Assembly (NCBI RefSeq): GCF_028640845.1
Contig: NC_080539.1
Location: forward strand, 370,279,733 to 370,343,732
From: Ahaetulla prasina
Taxonomy: Eukaryota; Chordata; Lepidosauria; Squamata; Colubridae
Direction: 5' to 3'
DNA: 64,000 nt
Position 1 is the first letter of the stretch. Each line of letters starts with the position of its first letter. The notes beneath the pieces are model-generated. The model searched no databases. It was not told the DNA's origin and was given only the letters and a program-made list of their open reading frames with translations. Positions 47,139 to 59,464 of this stretch are shown one piece after another. A program made the position numbers and the translations under genes.

Positions 47139-50100
47139 TTTTGTCATAACAATATATATATAAGTATCATATAGAAAAGATTATATAGTGTATAAACATA
47201 TGTAAGAGTAAATATTAGGAGGAATAAGCATATATATATAAGAAGGAGAAAAAGAAAAACAATAGGACAGGAACGGTAGGCACATTTGTGCGCTTATGCA
47301 CGCCCCTCTTAGGAATGGGGTGAGGTCAATATTAGAAAGTTTTTGGTTAAAGCTTTTGGGATTATGGGAAGAGACCACAGAGTCAGGTAAAGTATTCCAA
47401 GCACTGATGATTCTGTTACAGAAGTCATATTTTCGGCAATCTAGATTAAAGCGGTTAACATTAAGTTTAAATCTATTGGTTGCCCTTGTATTATTGCAAT
47501 TAAAGCTGAAGTAGTCTTTGACAGGAAGGACATTACAATAGATGATTCTGTGAGTTAAACTTAGGTCTTGACGAAGGCGACGGAGTTCTAAGTTTTCTAA
47601 GCCTAGGATTTCAAGTCTGGTGGGATAAGGTATTTTGTTGTTTACAGAGGAATGGAGAACTCTTCTTGTAAAATATTTCTGGACACGCTCAATTTTATTG
47701 ATGTCAGAGATGTGGTGAGGGTTCCAAACAGGCGAGCTGTATTCTTGAATTGGTCTAGCAAATGTTTTATAAGGTCTGGTTAGTAGTGTAGTGTTTCTGG
47801 AGAAGAAGCTATGTAAGATTAGGTTTACAACTCTTAAAGCCTTTTTTTGTGATGTAGTTGCAGTGGGCTTTGGCACTTAGATCATTTGATATGAAAACTC
47901 CAAGGTCTTTAACAGGGTGGGGGATCATCTGTAAGGTAATGTCTGTTGAGTTTGTATTTAGTGTTTGGGTTCTCTGCCTTAATACTGGTTTAATCCTGTC
48001 CTTTCCAGGTTGTGCCTTTGTTAAGTTTTCCTCGCACAACGAAGCCCAAGCGGCCATCCATGCTCTCCACGGCAGCCAAACCATGCCCGTAAGTAAACAC
48101 CCAAATCTTGCCACAGGTCAGAGAAGACACACAGGGATCCCAGATGTGTATAATTTAGCACTGTCCCCATCTGGCTCAATGGAAATGGAGCAAAGGGGCA
48201 AAACATCTGGCTAGGAAGTCTATGGAGATTCTCAGTCATCCAGGTCATGGCTGCCTCAAAGGTGCTTTTTTTTCGAGAGGCAACTGGACTTTTCTCGGTT
48301 TTTTTTCCTTTGAAGACGTTTTGCTTCTCCTCCAAGAAGCTTCTTCGGCTCTGACTGGACGGTGGGGAACGGAAGGATTTCTACTCCTTTGCAGACAGCC
48401 GGTCATTTGCATCCTTTGAGAGAGTCGTTGAGGCTACTTGGAGGTTTGTCTGAACTTATAGTGGAAATTAGCAGGGTCCATGTCTATGGAGATTCTCAAT
48501 CTTGTCGCGATGGGTACATTGGGGAAACAAAACAACCACTTCACCAACGCATGGCCCAACAGAACAAACCATCCGGACAAGATTCAGCAGTCCATCTGCA
48601 TTTAAAAGGCAAAGGCCACTCTTTTGAAGGCTGCAAAATCCACGACCTGGACCTGTTTTGACTCGTCCTCCCTCCTCTCCTCAGCCGGGCCCCTCTCATC
48701 TCCAACCAGGCCTTTTATCAGACTCCGAGTCTGATAATGAAGATGAACGGCCTGTCATGCCTCCAGCCCCCAGCCCTGGCCCCATGCCTGGAGAGGATTC
48801 AAGGAGTGGAAGGACTAGCCTGATAAACCTCACTCATACAGCGTGTGTTCCTTTGGCTCAGCCTTCAGAGCAGGAATCCAGCCAGGTGCTGGAATTACTC
48901 GGGCCTACTCCCTCTGACCCCCCCTTTTCCCAGAAACTGACAGCAGATCCAGCTGAAGACAATTCAAAGTGGGAGGATCCTCGCTTCCGGAGTTCTGAGA
49001 GGCGACGCCAGCAGAAGGAAGGGTAGGGCAGGCCTGGATAAATGCTGAGTCATGGAGCCACACCCCGCAGCCTATATAAAGGACCTGCTTTTGGCATTCC
49101 AACCTTGAGTCAAGCAAAGTCTTATCTAGTTTGCTGATATTGGACTCTTTTGCTGAAGTCACAACTTGGACTCCTGCCTGCCCTGATAAACCTCGAAGGA
49201 ACTTGGCAAGCTGCAAAGGCTTTGTTGCCAAGTTTGTTACGGACTTCCTTGACTCGTTCGTCAGAGTGGGAATGGGACACGACATCACCGCTGGTTTGAA
49301 AGAGGGGTCAAGGAGGCCATCTATGTCAAAATTGAACAACCCTCCCTCAACAGAGGGGGAGGGATACCACATCATCTATCTCCAGTCTACAACACGGTCC
49401 TTTCAGCAGTTCCAAGGAGGCTCCATACCCATTTGCACCACTCAGGTGATTCTGAGGACACAGATTAAATCTCCAAGTGGCCTCAACGACCCTCTAAAAG
49501 GATGCAAATGACCAGCTGTCTGCAAGGAGTATAAATCCTTCCATTCCCCACCGTCCAATCACAGCTGACAAAGCTTCTTGGATGAGAAGAGAAACATCTT
49601 CAAAGAAAAACCAAGAAAAGTCCAGTTGCCTCCTGAAAAAGCCCTTTTGGGACATCCTACTAGGAAAATTGAATGCGATGCGAACTGCAACATAGGGATC
49701 ATGCTTGTTCTGGGTTTCAAAATGCAGGGCAATTTGAAAAGGGAACCCAAGAGGGGTGGGGCTGGACCCCAGTTTGTGAGTTCAGGTAGTCCTTGACTTA
49801 CAACGCTTTGCTTAGTGACCGTTCGGACTTACAACCGCACAAAAAAGTGACCTGCGACCATTATTCACATGACTGACGCAGCACCCCCACGGTCACAGGA
49901 TCCAAATTCAGAACCTGCCGGCAACTGCCTCAAACTTACAACGGTTGCAATGTCCTGAGGTCATAATACGATCCCCCTTTCAGGCAAGCAAAAGTCAATG
50001 CACCAAACAACCAAGCTCGCTAAACAGCTGCAGTGATTCGCTTAGCAACTGTGACCAGAATGTTCGCAAAAATGGGCGGGACTCACTTAACAGCCCCCCC

Positions 50101-53100
50101 CCGGCTTAGCAGGGGGGGGAAATTCTGGCACCCATCACAGTCGTAAGTCGAGGACTGTTCGGCTGCAGAATTTTCTGCGCTGTACAACTGAGCAGCTGAA
50201 CGGCCCCCAGAATAAGAGAGTTGGAAGGGACTTTAGACTCTAGAAAGAGTGCAGAGAAGAGCAACAAAGATGATTAGGGGACTGGAGGATAAAACATATG
50301 AAGAACGGTTGCAGGAATTGGGCATGTCTAGTTTAACAAAAAGAAGGACTAGGGGAGACATGATAGCAGTGTTCCAATATCTCAGGGGTTGCCACAAAGA
50401 AGAGGGAGTCGGGCTGTTCTCCAAAGCACCTGAGGGTAGAACAAGAAGCAATGGGTGGAAACTGGTCAAAGAAAGAAGCAACTTAGAACTAAGGAGAAAT
50501 TTCCTGACACTTAGAGCAATTAATCAGTGGAACGACTTGCCTGCAGAAGTTGTGAATGCTCCAACACTGGAAATTTTTAAGAAAATGTTGGATAACCATC
50601 TGACTGAGATGGTGTAGGGTTTCCTGCCTGGGCAGGGGGTTGGACTAGAAGGCCTCCAAGGTCCCTTCCAACTCTGATGTTATGTTATGTTATGTTATGT
50701 TATGTTATGTTATGTTATGTTATGTTATGTTATGTTATGTTATGTTATGTTATGTTATGTTATGTTATGTTATGTTATGTTATGTTATGTTATGTTATGT
50801 TATGTTATGTTATGTTACTTTGGAGGTCTTGTAGTCCAACCGCCTGCTCAAGCAAGAGACCCTCTACCATGCTAGTCAAATAACAGAGTCACAAAGTTGG
50901 AAGGGACCTTGGAGGTCTTCTAGTCCAACCCCTTGCTCAAGCAGGATATCCTACCATTCTAGACAAATAAAAGAGTAATAGAGTTGGAAGGGACCTTGGA
51001 GGTCTTCTAGTCCAACCCCCTGCTCAGGCAGGAGACCCTCTACCATTCCAGAGAAACGGTTGTCTAACCTCTTCTTAAACCGCTCTCGCCCCAGTTTGTC
51101 CTCTCTTTTCCCACCCCAAGCTTGCATTTTTGTCTAGCAGGGTGCTTCTTCCAGCCTCGTGGTGAAGTTCGCGGACACAGACAAGGAGCGGACGCTGCGA
51201 CGAGTGCAGCAGATGGTGGGGCAGCTTGGCATTCTCACCCCTCCCTTCGCCTTGCCGTTCAGCCCGTACAGCGCGTACGCTCAGGCGGTGAGTATCAACG
51301 GGACGCAAGCCAGTTTGCTTTTCGTCGGAACTCGGAAGCGGGGGCCCAGAGCCAGCTTGGGTTTCATCGTGAGAAGTGGCTTTCCAGGACATCTGTCGCA
51401 TTTGCGAGAAAGGAAAAGGATTGGGGAGGTTGGAGGGACGCCCAACGAATATCGCAATATTGAACGTTTGCCGCTTTTGCAACGAGAAAAACGGTGCGGG
51501 GAGGGTGGAGGGACGCGTAATAAACCTTGCAATATTTCATCCGCCCATTTCAAATGCCAGCTTTACCCACTTCCCCGGTTTTGCTATCAGTTTGCCCGTT
51601 GGCCGCTGTTTCCCATCCCGCCCTCCAAACAACCACGAAAGAAGTAAATCATTGCAGTAAACAAGGACATGCATTCCGTTTTTTGCAGCTACTAAGATTG
51701 TTGGGCGAGCAGGTACAAAAATAGCCAGGGAAGTGATGGAAGCCTGGGAGACAGGCCTCTCGTCAGTCAACAGGACTGATGGCTTACCAGTAATTTATCC
51801 AGTATTTAGGAAGCCAGGGCTGGGGCAGCACAAGGAAACAACAGCCAACGTCTTAATAGCCAACCATCAACATCAACAACTAAAAAGCCACACACAAGAG
51901 TCACCACATAAATACCGCACACAGAATAGTCTGCTAGAGAGAAGTTCCCTGAAGATGGGCTGCAGCGTAAGTCCAAAAGCTCGGAAGGCTAAACCCAGGG
52001 GTGAAATACTCCTGGTTCAGACCGGATAGGCCGATCCGGTAGCGATGGCAGTGGGTGGTTTGGAGAACCGGTAGCAAAAATCCCTGCCCCCCACATGCCC
52101 ACCCAATAGCCTAGTCACCCGCATGCCCGCTTGTCCGCTTGTCCACTTCTTCACGGCTCACTCACTTTTCCCGCCCGAATGGTAGGGATAGGTTGTAAAA
52201 AATGCTTTTAAAAGGCTAAAAAAAGGGCTCTGACTTTTAAAAGCCTTTTTTACTACCTATTCATTCAAATAGGCAGTAAAAAATGCTTTTAAAAGGCTAA
52301 AAAAAGAGCTCTGATGATCACAGCTGAGCCGCGCGATTGTTGGAGCCTTTTTTTAACTTTTAAAAGCATTTTTTATTACCTATTCACTCAAATAGGTAGT
52401 AAAAAATGCTTTTAAAAAGTTTTTTTTAAAAAGGCTCCGATGATCGCGCGCCACAGCTGATCACTCCTCCCACGTGCGCTGTTCTACTTACCTTCTTTCC
52501 CATATCTCTTTTTGAGTGTGCGCTGCACATGCGCACGCACCTCGCATTTGGCGCGTGTTGCACATTGCTCATGTGTGCACAAAGCACGCGTTTGACGTGC
52601 CAAACACATGCGCAGCCACCGAACCCGTAGTAAACTGGTTAAAATTTCACGACTGGTTTGTTTGGAGGCGGCGTAGTTCTAAATTTTCTAAGCTCAAAAT
52701 TTCAAGTCTGGTGCCATAAGGTATTTTGTTGCGAGCAGAGGAGTGGAGGACTCTTCTTGTGAAATATTTCTGGACATGTTCAATTGTATTAATGTCCGAT
52801 ATGCAGTGCGGGTTCCAGACAGACGAGGTGTATTCAAGGATTGGTCTAGCAAAGGTTTTGTATGCTCTGGTTAGTAGTGTGATATTACCGGAGAAGAAGC
52901 TATGCAAGATTAGTGTCAGTGTTCCAGAACAGGGGTCTCCAACCTCGGTCTCTTTAAGACTTGTGGACTTCAACTCCCAGAATTCCTCAGCCAGTGAAAA
53001 CCCCCTCCCCTCGAGTAAAAACTCCAAAGCAGGCGTTTTTCAAAGTTCTTTTACTAGGATAAATAAACTGGCACATCTGGGAAAACCCGAATCTGAGAGG

Positions 53101-55930
53101 TCCGGGTTTTCCCTCAGGAAATCAAAACCCCCAAAATCATCCCCTCACTCCTCAGCCGAACACAGGCTCCAATCGCCATCCGTCCCATCTCGAGACAGCA
53201 CTCCGACCGCTCCTCCTCCAGATGCAGGACCAGCCTGACCTTGACCGGCAGGAAGAATGTTTTATTGTGTCTAATGGCAACCCCTCTACTAAATCCCCCC
53301 CCTCCTACTTTCCCACACATGAGAAAGTGGCAACACGGAAGCTTCCTGTTGTGTCTCGCCCGCTCCCCTGCCGCAGCCGGGCCCCTCTTATCTCCTGCCG
53401 GACGCTGATAGTTCGGAAGAATGTCCTGGCATGCCTCCAGGCCCCAGCCCTGGCACCATGCCCGGACAGGCCGAGCAAGACGAAGGGCCTGATGTGCCTT
53501 CAGCCCCCAGTCCTGGCACCATGCCCAGGCAAATGGAGCAACTAAACCCCTCCCCCACAGCATGTGAGCCTGAAGAATGTGAGGCCAGTCATGAGCTAGG
53601 ATTGCCAACAGCTGGAGGCTGGAGAGATCCTCGCTTCCGGAGAGTTGAGAGGCGACGTCAGCAAAAGGAAGGGAGGGGCAGGCCTGGATAAGTGCTGAGT
53701 CATGGAGCCACACCCCATGGCCTATATAAAGGATCTGCTTTCTGGCATTCTCTGAGTCAGGCAAAGTCTAACTTGGATTGCTGAAGTCACTTCCTGGTCT
53801 CCTGCCTGCCTTGAGAACTCTGATAGGACTTTGGCAGAGCTGCAGAGGCACGCTTGATACGGACTTCCCCGACCCGGCCGTCAGCGGAGGAGTGGGACAC
53901 GACACTTCCAGCCTAGTATGGCTTCCAAAGCTGACAATTAGGTTTACAACCCTTAATGCCTTTTTTGGCGATGTTCTTACAGTGGACTTTGGCACTTAGA
54001 TCATTTGATATGAGCACTCCAAAGTCCTTGACAAAGTGATATATGTATCTCCGAATCCTAGAAATCTAATTCATAAGCTTAGGGATGATTTATTCTTTCT
54101 CTGTGACAGCTGATGCAGCAGCAAACGGTCCTGTCGGCTTCCCAGGGTAGCTTCCTCAGCCCCAGCCTCACTTTCTCGCCGTGCCACATCCAGCAGATTG
54201 GCACCGTCAGCTTGAATGGCCTGCCAGCTGCTCCAATTGCACCGACCTCAGGTAAGGTGGCTGGAGGGTTGAATTAGGGGCCTCTGGTGGCTCAGACTGC
54301 TAAGACAGTCTGTTATTAACAGCAGCTGCTTGCAATTACTGCACATTCAAGTCCCACCAGGCCCAAGGTTGACTCAGCCTTCCATCCTTTATAAGGTAGG
54401 TAAAATGAGGACCCAGATTGTTGGGGGGCAATAAGTTGACTTTGTATATAATATACAAATGGATGAAGACTATTGCTTGACATAGTGTAAGCCGCCCTGA
54501 GTCTTCAGAGGTGGGGGTGGGGGGTTGAAATACTGCCTGCCAGTCCGAGGGAACCAGGCCTCACAGATTGCATTGCATGTCACTCTTTCGATATAACCAT
54601 CCGACCCTGGTTGAGAAGAAACAAACTGGTTGCAAGGTGTAAGACACACACACACACACCCCCTTGGATTATTGCATCAAGTTTTGGTCACCGTGATATA
54701 AAAAAAAAACCATGCTGAGATTCTGGAAAGAGTGCAGAGAAGAGCAACAAAGAGGATTAGGGGATTAGAGGTTAAGAAATATGAACAGAGAAAGAAAAGG
54801 AAGAATAAAAGGAGGGAGGGAGGGAGGGAAGATGAAGAAAGGGAAGGAGGGTTGGAGAAGAAAGCAAGAAAGAGAGAGAGAACGAAAGAAGGAAGAAGGA
54901 AGGAAGAGAAAGAAAAGAAAGAAAAAAGGAAGGAAGAGAAAGAAAGAAGGAAGAAAGGAAGAAAGGAAGAAAGGAAGGAAGAGAAAGGAAGGAAAGAAAG
55001 AAAGAAGAGAAAGAGAAAGAAGGAGGAAGGAAGGAAGGAAGAAAAGAAAGAAAGAGAAAGGAAAAAGGAAAAAGAGAAAGAAAGAAAGAGAAAGGAAAAA
55101 GGAAAAAAGAGAAAGAAAGAAGGGAGGAAGGAAGGGAAAGAAAGAAGGAAGGAAGGAAGGAAGAGAAAGAAAGATAAAGAAAGAAGGAAGGAAAAAGAAA
55201 GAGAAAGAAGGAAGGAAGGAAGAGAAAGAGAAGGAAGGAGAAAGAAAGAGAAGGAAGGAAGGAAGAAAAGAAAGAAAGATGAAAAGAAAACGAGAAAGAA
55301 AGAAAGAAAGAAAAGGAAAAAGAGAAAGAAAGAGAAGGAGGAAGGAAAGAAAGAAGGAAGGAAGGAAGAGAAAGGAAGGAAGGAAGGAAAGAAAGATAAA
55401 GAAAGAAGGAAGGAAAAAGAAAGAAAGAAGGAAGGAAGGAAGGGAAAGAAAGAAGGAAGGAAGGAAGGAAGAGAAAGAAAGATAAAGAAAGAAGGAAGGA
55501 AAAAAGAAAGAAAGAAGGAAGGAAGGAAGGGAAAGAAAGAAGGAAGGAAGGAAGGAAGAGAAAGAAAGGAAGGAAGAAGGAAGGAAAGAAGAAAGAAAGA
55601 AAGAGGAAGAAAGAAAAAGTCAGAAAGAAGGAAGGAAGGAAGGAAGAGAAAGATAAAGAAAGAAGGAAGGAAGAAAAGAAAGAAAGAAAGAAGGAGGAAG
55701 GAAAGAAAGAAAGAAGGAAGGAAGGAAGGGAAAGAAAGAAGGAAGGAAGGAAGGAAGAGAAAGAAAGATAAAGAAAGAAGGAAGGAAAAAAGAAAGAAAG
55801 AAGGAAGGAAGGAAGGAAGAGAAAGAAAGATAAAGAAAGAAGGAAGGAAAAAAGAAAGAAAGAGAAGGAAGGAAGGAAGGAAGGGAAAGAAAGAAGGAAG
55901 AAAGGAAGCGAAAGAAAGATAGATAGATGA

Positions 55931-55973
<43 letters not shown>

Positions 55974-57118
55974 CCACCTCTTTCTCCTCCTGTCTTTTTC
56001 TCTCTCTCCCTCCTGCAGGGTTACACTCACCTCCTCTGCTGGGCACAGCTGCTGTCCCAGGACTGGTCACCCCCATCAGCAACAGCTTTGCAGGAATGGT
56101 GGCCATTCCCAGCAGCCACCCGGCCCTGGAGACGGTTTATGCAAACGGCCTGGTCCCCTGCACAGGTAGGACCAAACCGGGGTGGGGGGGGGGAGGCTCC
56201 TGTAGAGCAGGGGTGGGGGAAGCAGGGCCCTTTTATAGCATGTGGACTTCAACTCCCAGAATTCCTGAGCCTGGACTCTGAACGTTGAGTGCAGGGATTC
56301 TGGGAGTTGAAGTCCACACGTCACAAAAGGGCCCTGACCGAGGTAGAGGAAATCTGGAGAATGACAAGCTGGCTTGCGTCTTTTGCGTACAACTTTGTGC
56401 TGTGACTATCCTGGTCCCTGCTGGAGACGAGTCAGAAGTTGTGGAACATTTTTAATTTTACGGTCCTAAATATATTTGCAAAGGGGGGCGGGGGGGGAGT
56501 GACAATGTTTGCTTCTTGACAGGTGAAATGGGGACAGGGCTGCCCTGGGAGTGGTGGGACCTGAGTTCTAATCTCCCTTCAGCCTCAGAAGCCGATTGGC
56601 TGATTTGGCTTCCGTCTTAACCCAAGAGCCAATCAGGTGCAGTAAGGGAGGAGCCGGATTGGGTTCTAATCCTTCCTCAGCCTCAAAAACTCATTGGCTG
56701 ATTTGGGGTCAGCACCCCCCCACCTCTCAGCCCAAGAGCCAATGAGGCGTAGTAAAGGAAGAGCTGAACTAGGTGTGGGGAGACCTGGGTTCTAATCCCT
56801 CCTCAGCCTCAGAAACTCATTGGCCAGTCCCTCTCCTTCAGACCCAATCAGATGTGGTGAGGAGGGGGCTGGGCTAGGAGGGGAGAGACCTAGTTTTAGT
56901 TCCCCCTCAAGCCCTCTGAGGCAGGGGTCTCCAACCTTGGCCCCTTTAAGACTTGTGGACTTCAACTCCCAGAGTTCCTCAGCCAGCAAAGCTGAGGTTA
57001 AGAAAAACTGCCTAAACCATCTGACTTTATTGTTACAACATGTTTATTGTAGTATACCAATGCCACGTATAAAATCGATAAATTCATGTCTAATCTAAGC
57101 ACCATCTATCTGTATACC

Positions 57119-57173
<55 letters not shown>

Positions 57174-57319
57174 CTATTTATCTATCTATCTCTATCTACT
57201 GTATCTATCTATCTTTCTCTTTCTATATATCTATCTCTATCTGTATCTATCTGCATCTCCATTTATCTATCTATCTATCTATCTATCTCTATCTATTTAT
57301 CTATCTATTTATCTATCTA

Positions 57320-57354
<35 letters not shown>

Positions 57355-57605
57355 ATCTATCTCTCTTTTTATCTATCTCTGTATCTGTATCTATCTGCAT
57401 CTCCATTTATCTGTCATTTATCTTTCTATCAAGCTATCTTTCTTTTTATATCTCTCTCTTTCTAACTCTCTCTCTCTCTATCATATCTATCTATCTATCT
57501 GTCTATCTAATCTATCTTATCTTTCTCTCTCTCTCTCTCTATTCTATCACCTCTTTCTATATATCTATCTCTATTCGTATCTGCATATTTCTCTCTGTGT
57601 CTGTG

Positions 57606-57696
<91 letters not shown>

Positions 57697-58895
57697 GCTT
57701 TGCTGGCTGAGGGACTCTGGGAGTTGAAGTCCACAAGTCTTAAAGGGACCAAGGTTGGAGACCCCTGCTCTGAGGGGCTTTGAAACAGCTGCTGTGTTTA
57801 GCATAAACTACCTCAAAGGGTTGTTGTGATGAAAAGGAAATTGGCGGAGGGGATTCTGTACAGGGGGTTCCTCGACTTACAACAGTTCGTTTAGCGACCG
57901 TTCAAAGTTACAACGGCTCTGAAAAAAGTGACTTACGGCCGTGTTTCACCCTTACGACCATTGCAGCATCTCCACGGTGATTAAAATGTGGACATTTGGC
58001 AACGGACTCATATTTATGATGGTTGCAGCGTCACAGGGTCGCGTGATCCCCTTTTTCGACCTTCCGACAAGCCAAGCCAATGGGGCAGCCAGATTCCCTT
58101 AACAACCATGTTACTAACTTACCAACAGTCATTAAATGGGGGAAAACTCACTTAACGACTGTCTCCCTTAAACAATAGAAAGTTTGGGCTCAATTGCGGG
58201 CGTAACTTGAGGACTGACTGTAGCAGCTTTCCTGCTCTTGGTTTTGTTAATATTATTTTTAATCTGCAAACATTTGACCAAATCTTTTTATAAAACAACA
58301 TACCAAGCATTGGAGTTTCAAACGTGTCGGTTTGAGGGTTTGCCCCCTCCATTTCCTTCTTCCTGCTGTTTTTGTCCATTTCCCTAATCCTTGAAAAAGA
58401 ACGGAAACCAAATCTCTCTTCTTTTAGCCCAAAACTCATCTGTGGCAGAGACCTTGCATCCGACTTTCACAGGCGTCCAACAATATGCAGGTAACTTGGC
58501 TGAAGTCATCCCCTTTGATGCTTTCTTCCGGCTGTAAGGTCTTTTTTTTTTTTTTAGGTGGGGGGGAGGTTGGAGGGAAGAGGGATAAAAGGGAGTTTGG
58601 TACGACAGATTGAGAGGCAGTTTGATCTAGTGGTGAAGGCAGCAGGCTGGAAACCAGGAGACGGTGAGTTCTAGTCCTACTTTAAGAGTGAAAGCCGGCT
58701 GGGTGACTTTGGGCCAATCACCAGGGGTCTATCAGTTCTAGTCCCGCCTTAGGCACACACACAAAAAAAAGCTGGCTGAGTAACTTACTGAGTGAGCCAA
58801 TTACCAGGCATCTGGTAGGCAGGCAGGCAGGCAGAGATAGATAGACAGATATGCAGATAGAGATAGATATATAGAAAGAGATGATAGATGATGAT

Positions 58896-58971
<76 letters not shown>

Positions 58972-59408
58972 CACAGAGAGAGAGATGCAGATGCAGATAC
59001 AGATAGAGATAGATATATAGAAAGAGGTGATAGAATACATAGAGAGAGAGAGAGAGAAAGATAAGATAGATTAGATAGATTAGATAGAGACAGAGATAGA
59101 TAGATAGATATGATAGAGAGAGAGAGTTAGAAAGAGAGAGATAAAAAGAAAGATAGCTAGATAGAAAGATAAATGACAGATAAATGGAGATGCAGATAGA
59201 TACAGATATTATTAATAATAATACAGATATTATTATTATAAAAGATACAGAGATAGATAGAAAGAGAGATAGATAGATAGATAAATAGATAAATAGATAG
59301 AAAAATGGAGATGCAGATAGATACAGATAGAGATAGATATATAGAAAGAGAAAGATAGTTAGATACAGTAGATAGAGATAGATAAATGGGATAGATAGAT
59401 AGATAGAT

Positions 59409-59464
<56 letters not shown>

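Noticed and set aside
54275..54360. tRNA gene
   Set aside because: A/B-box-like sequence is the head of a SINE with body and tail, repeated elsewhere in the window.
54732..56106. Open frames of 396 and 444 codons on opposite strands
   Set aside because: Both are translations of a polypurine/polypyrimidine tract (K/E/R or S/F/L only); no protein.
57086..57727. 213-codon frame of Y, S, I and L
   Set aside because: Translation of (tcta)n; no coding signal.
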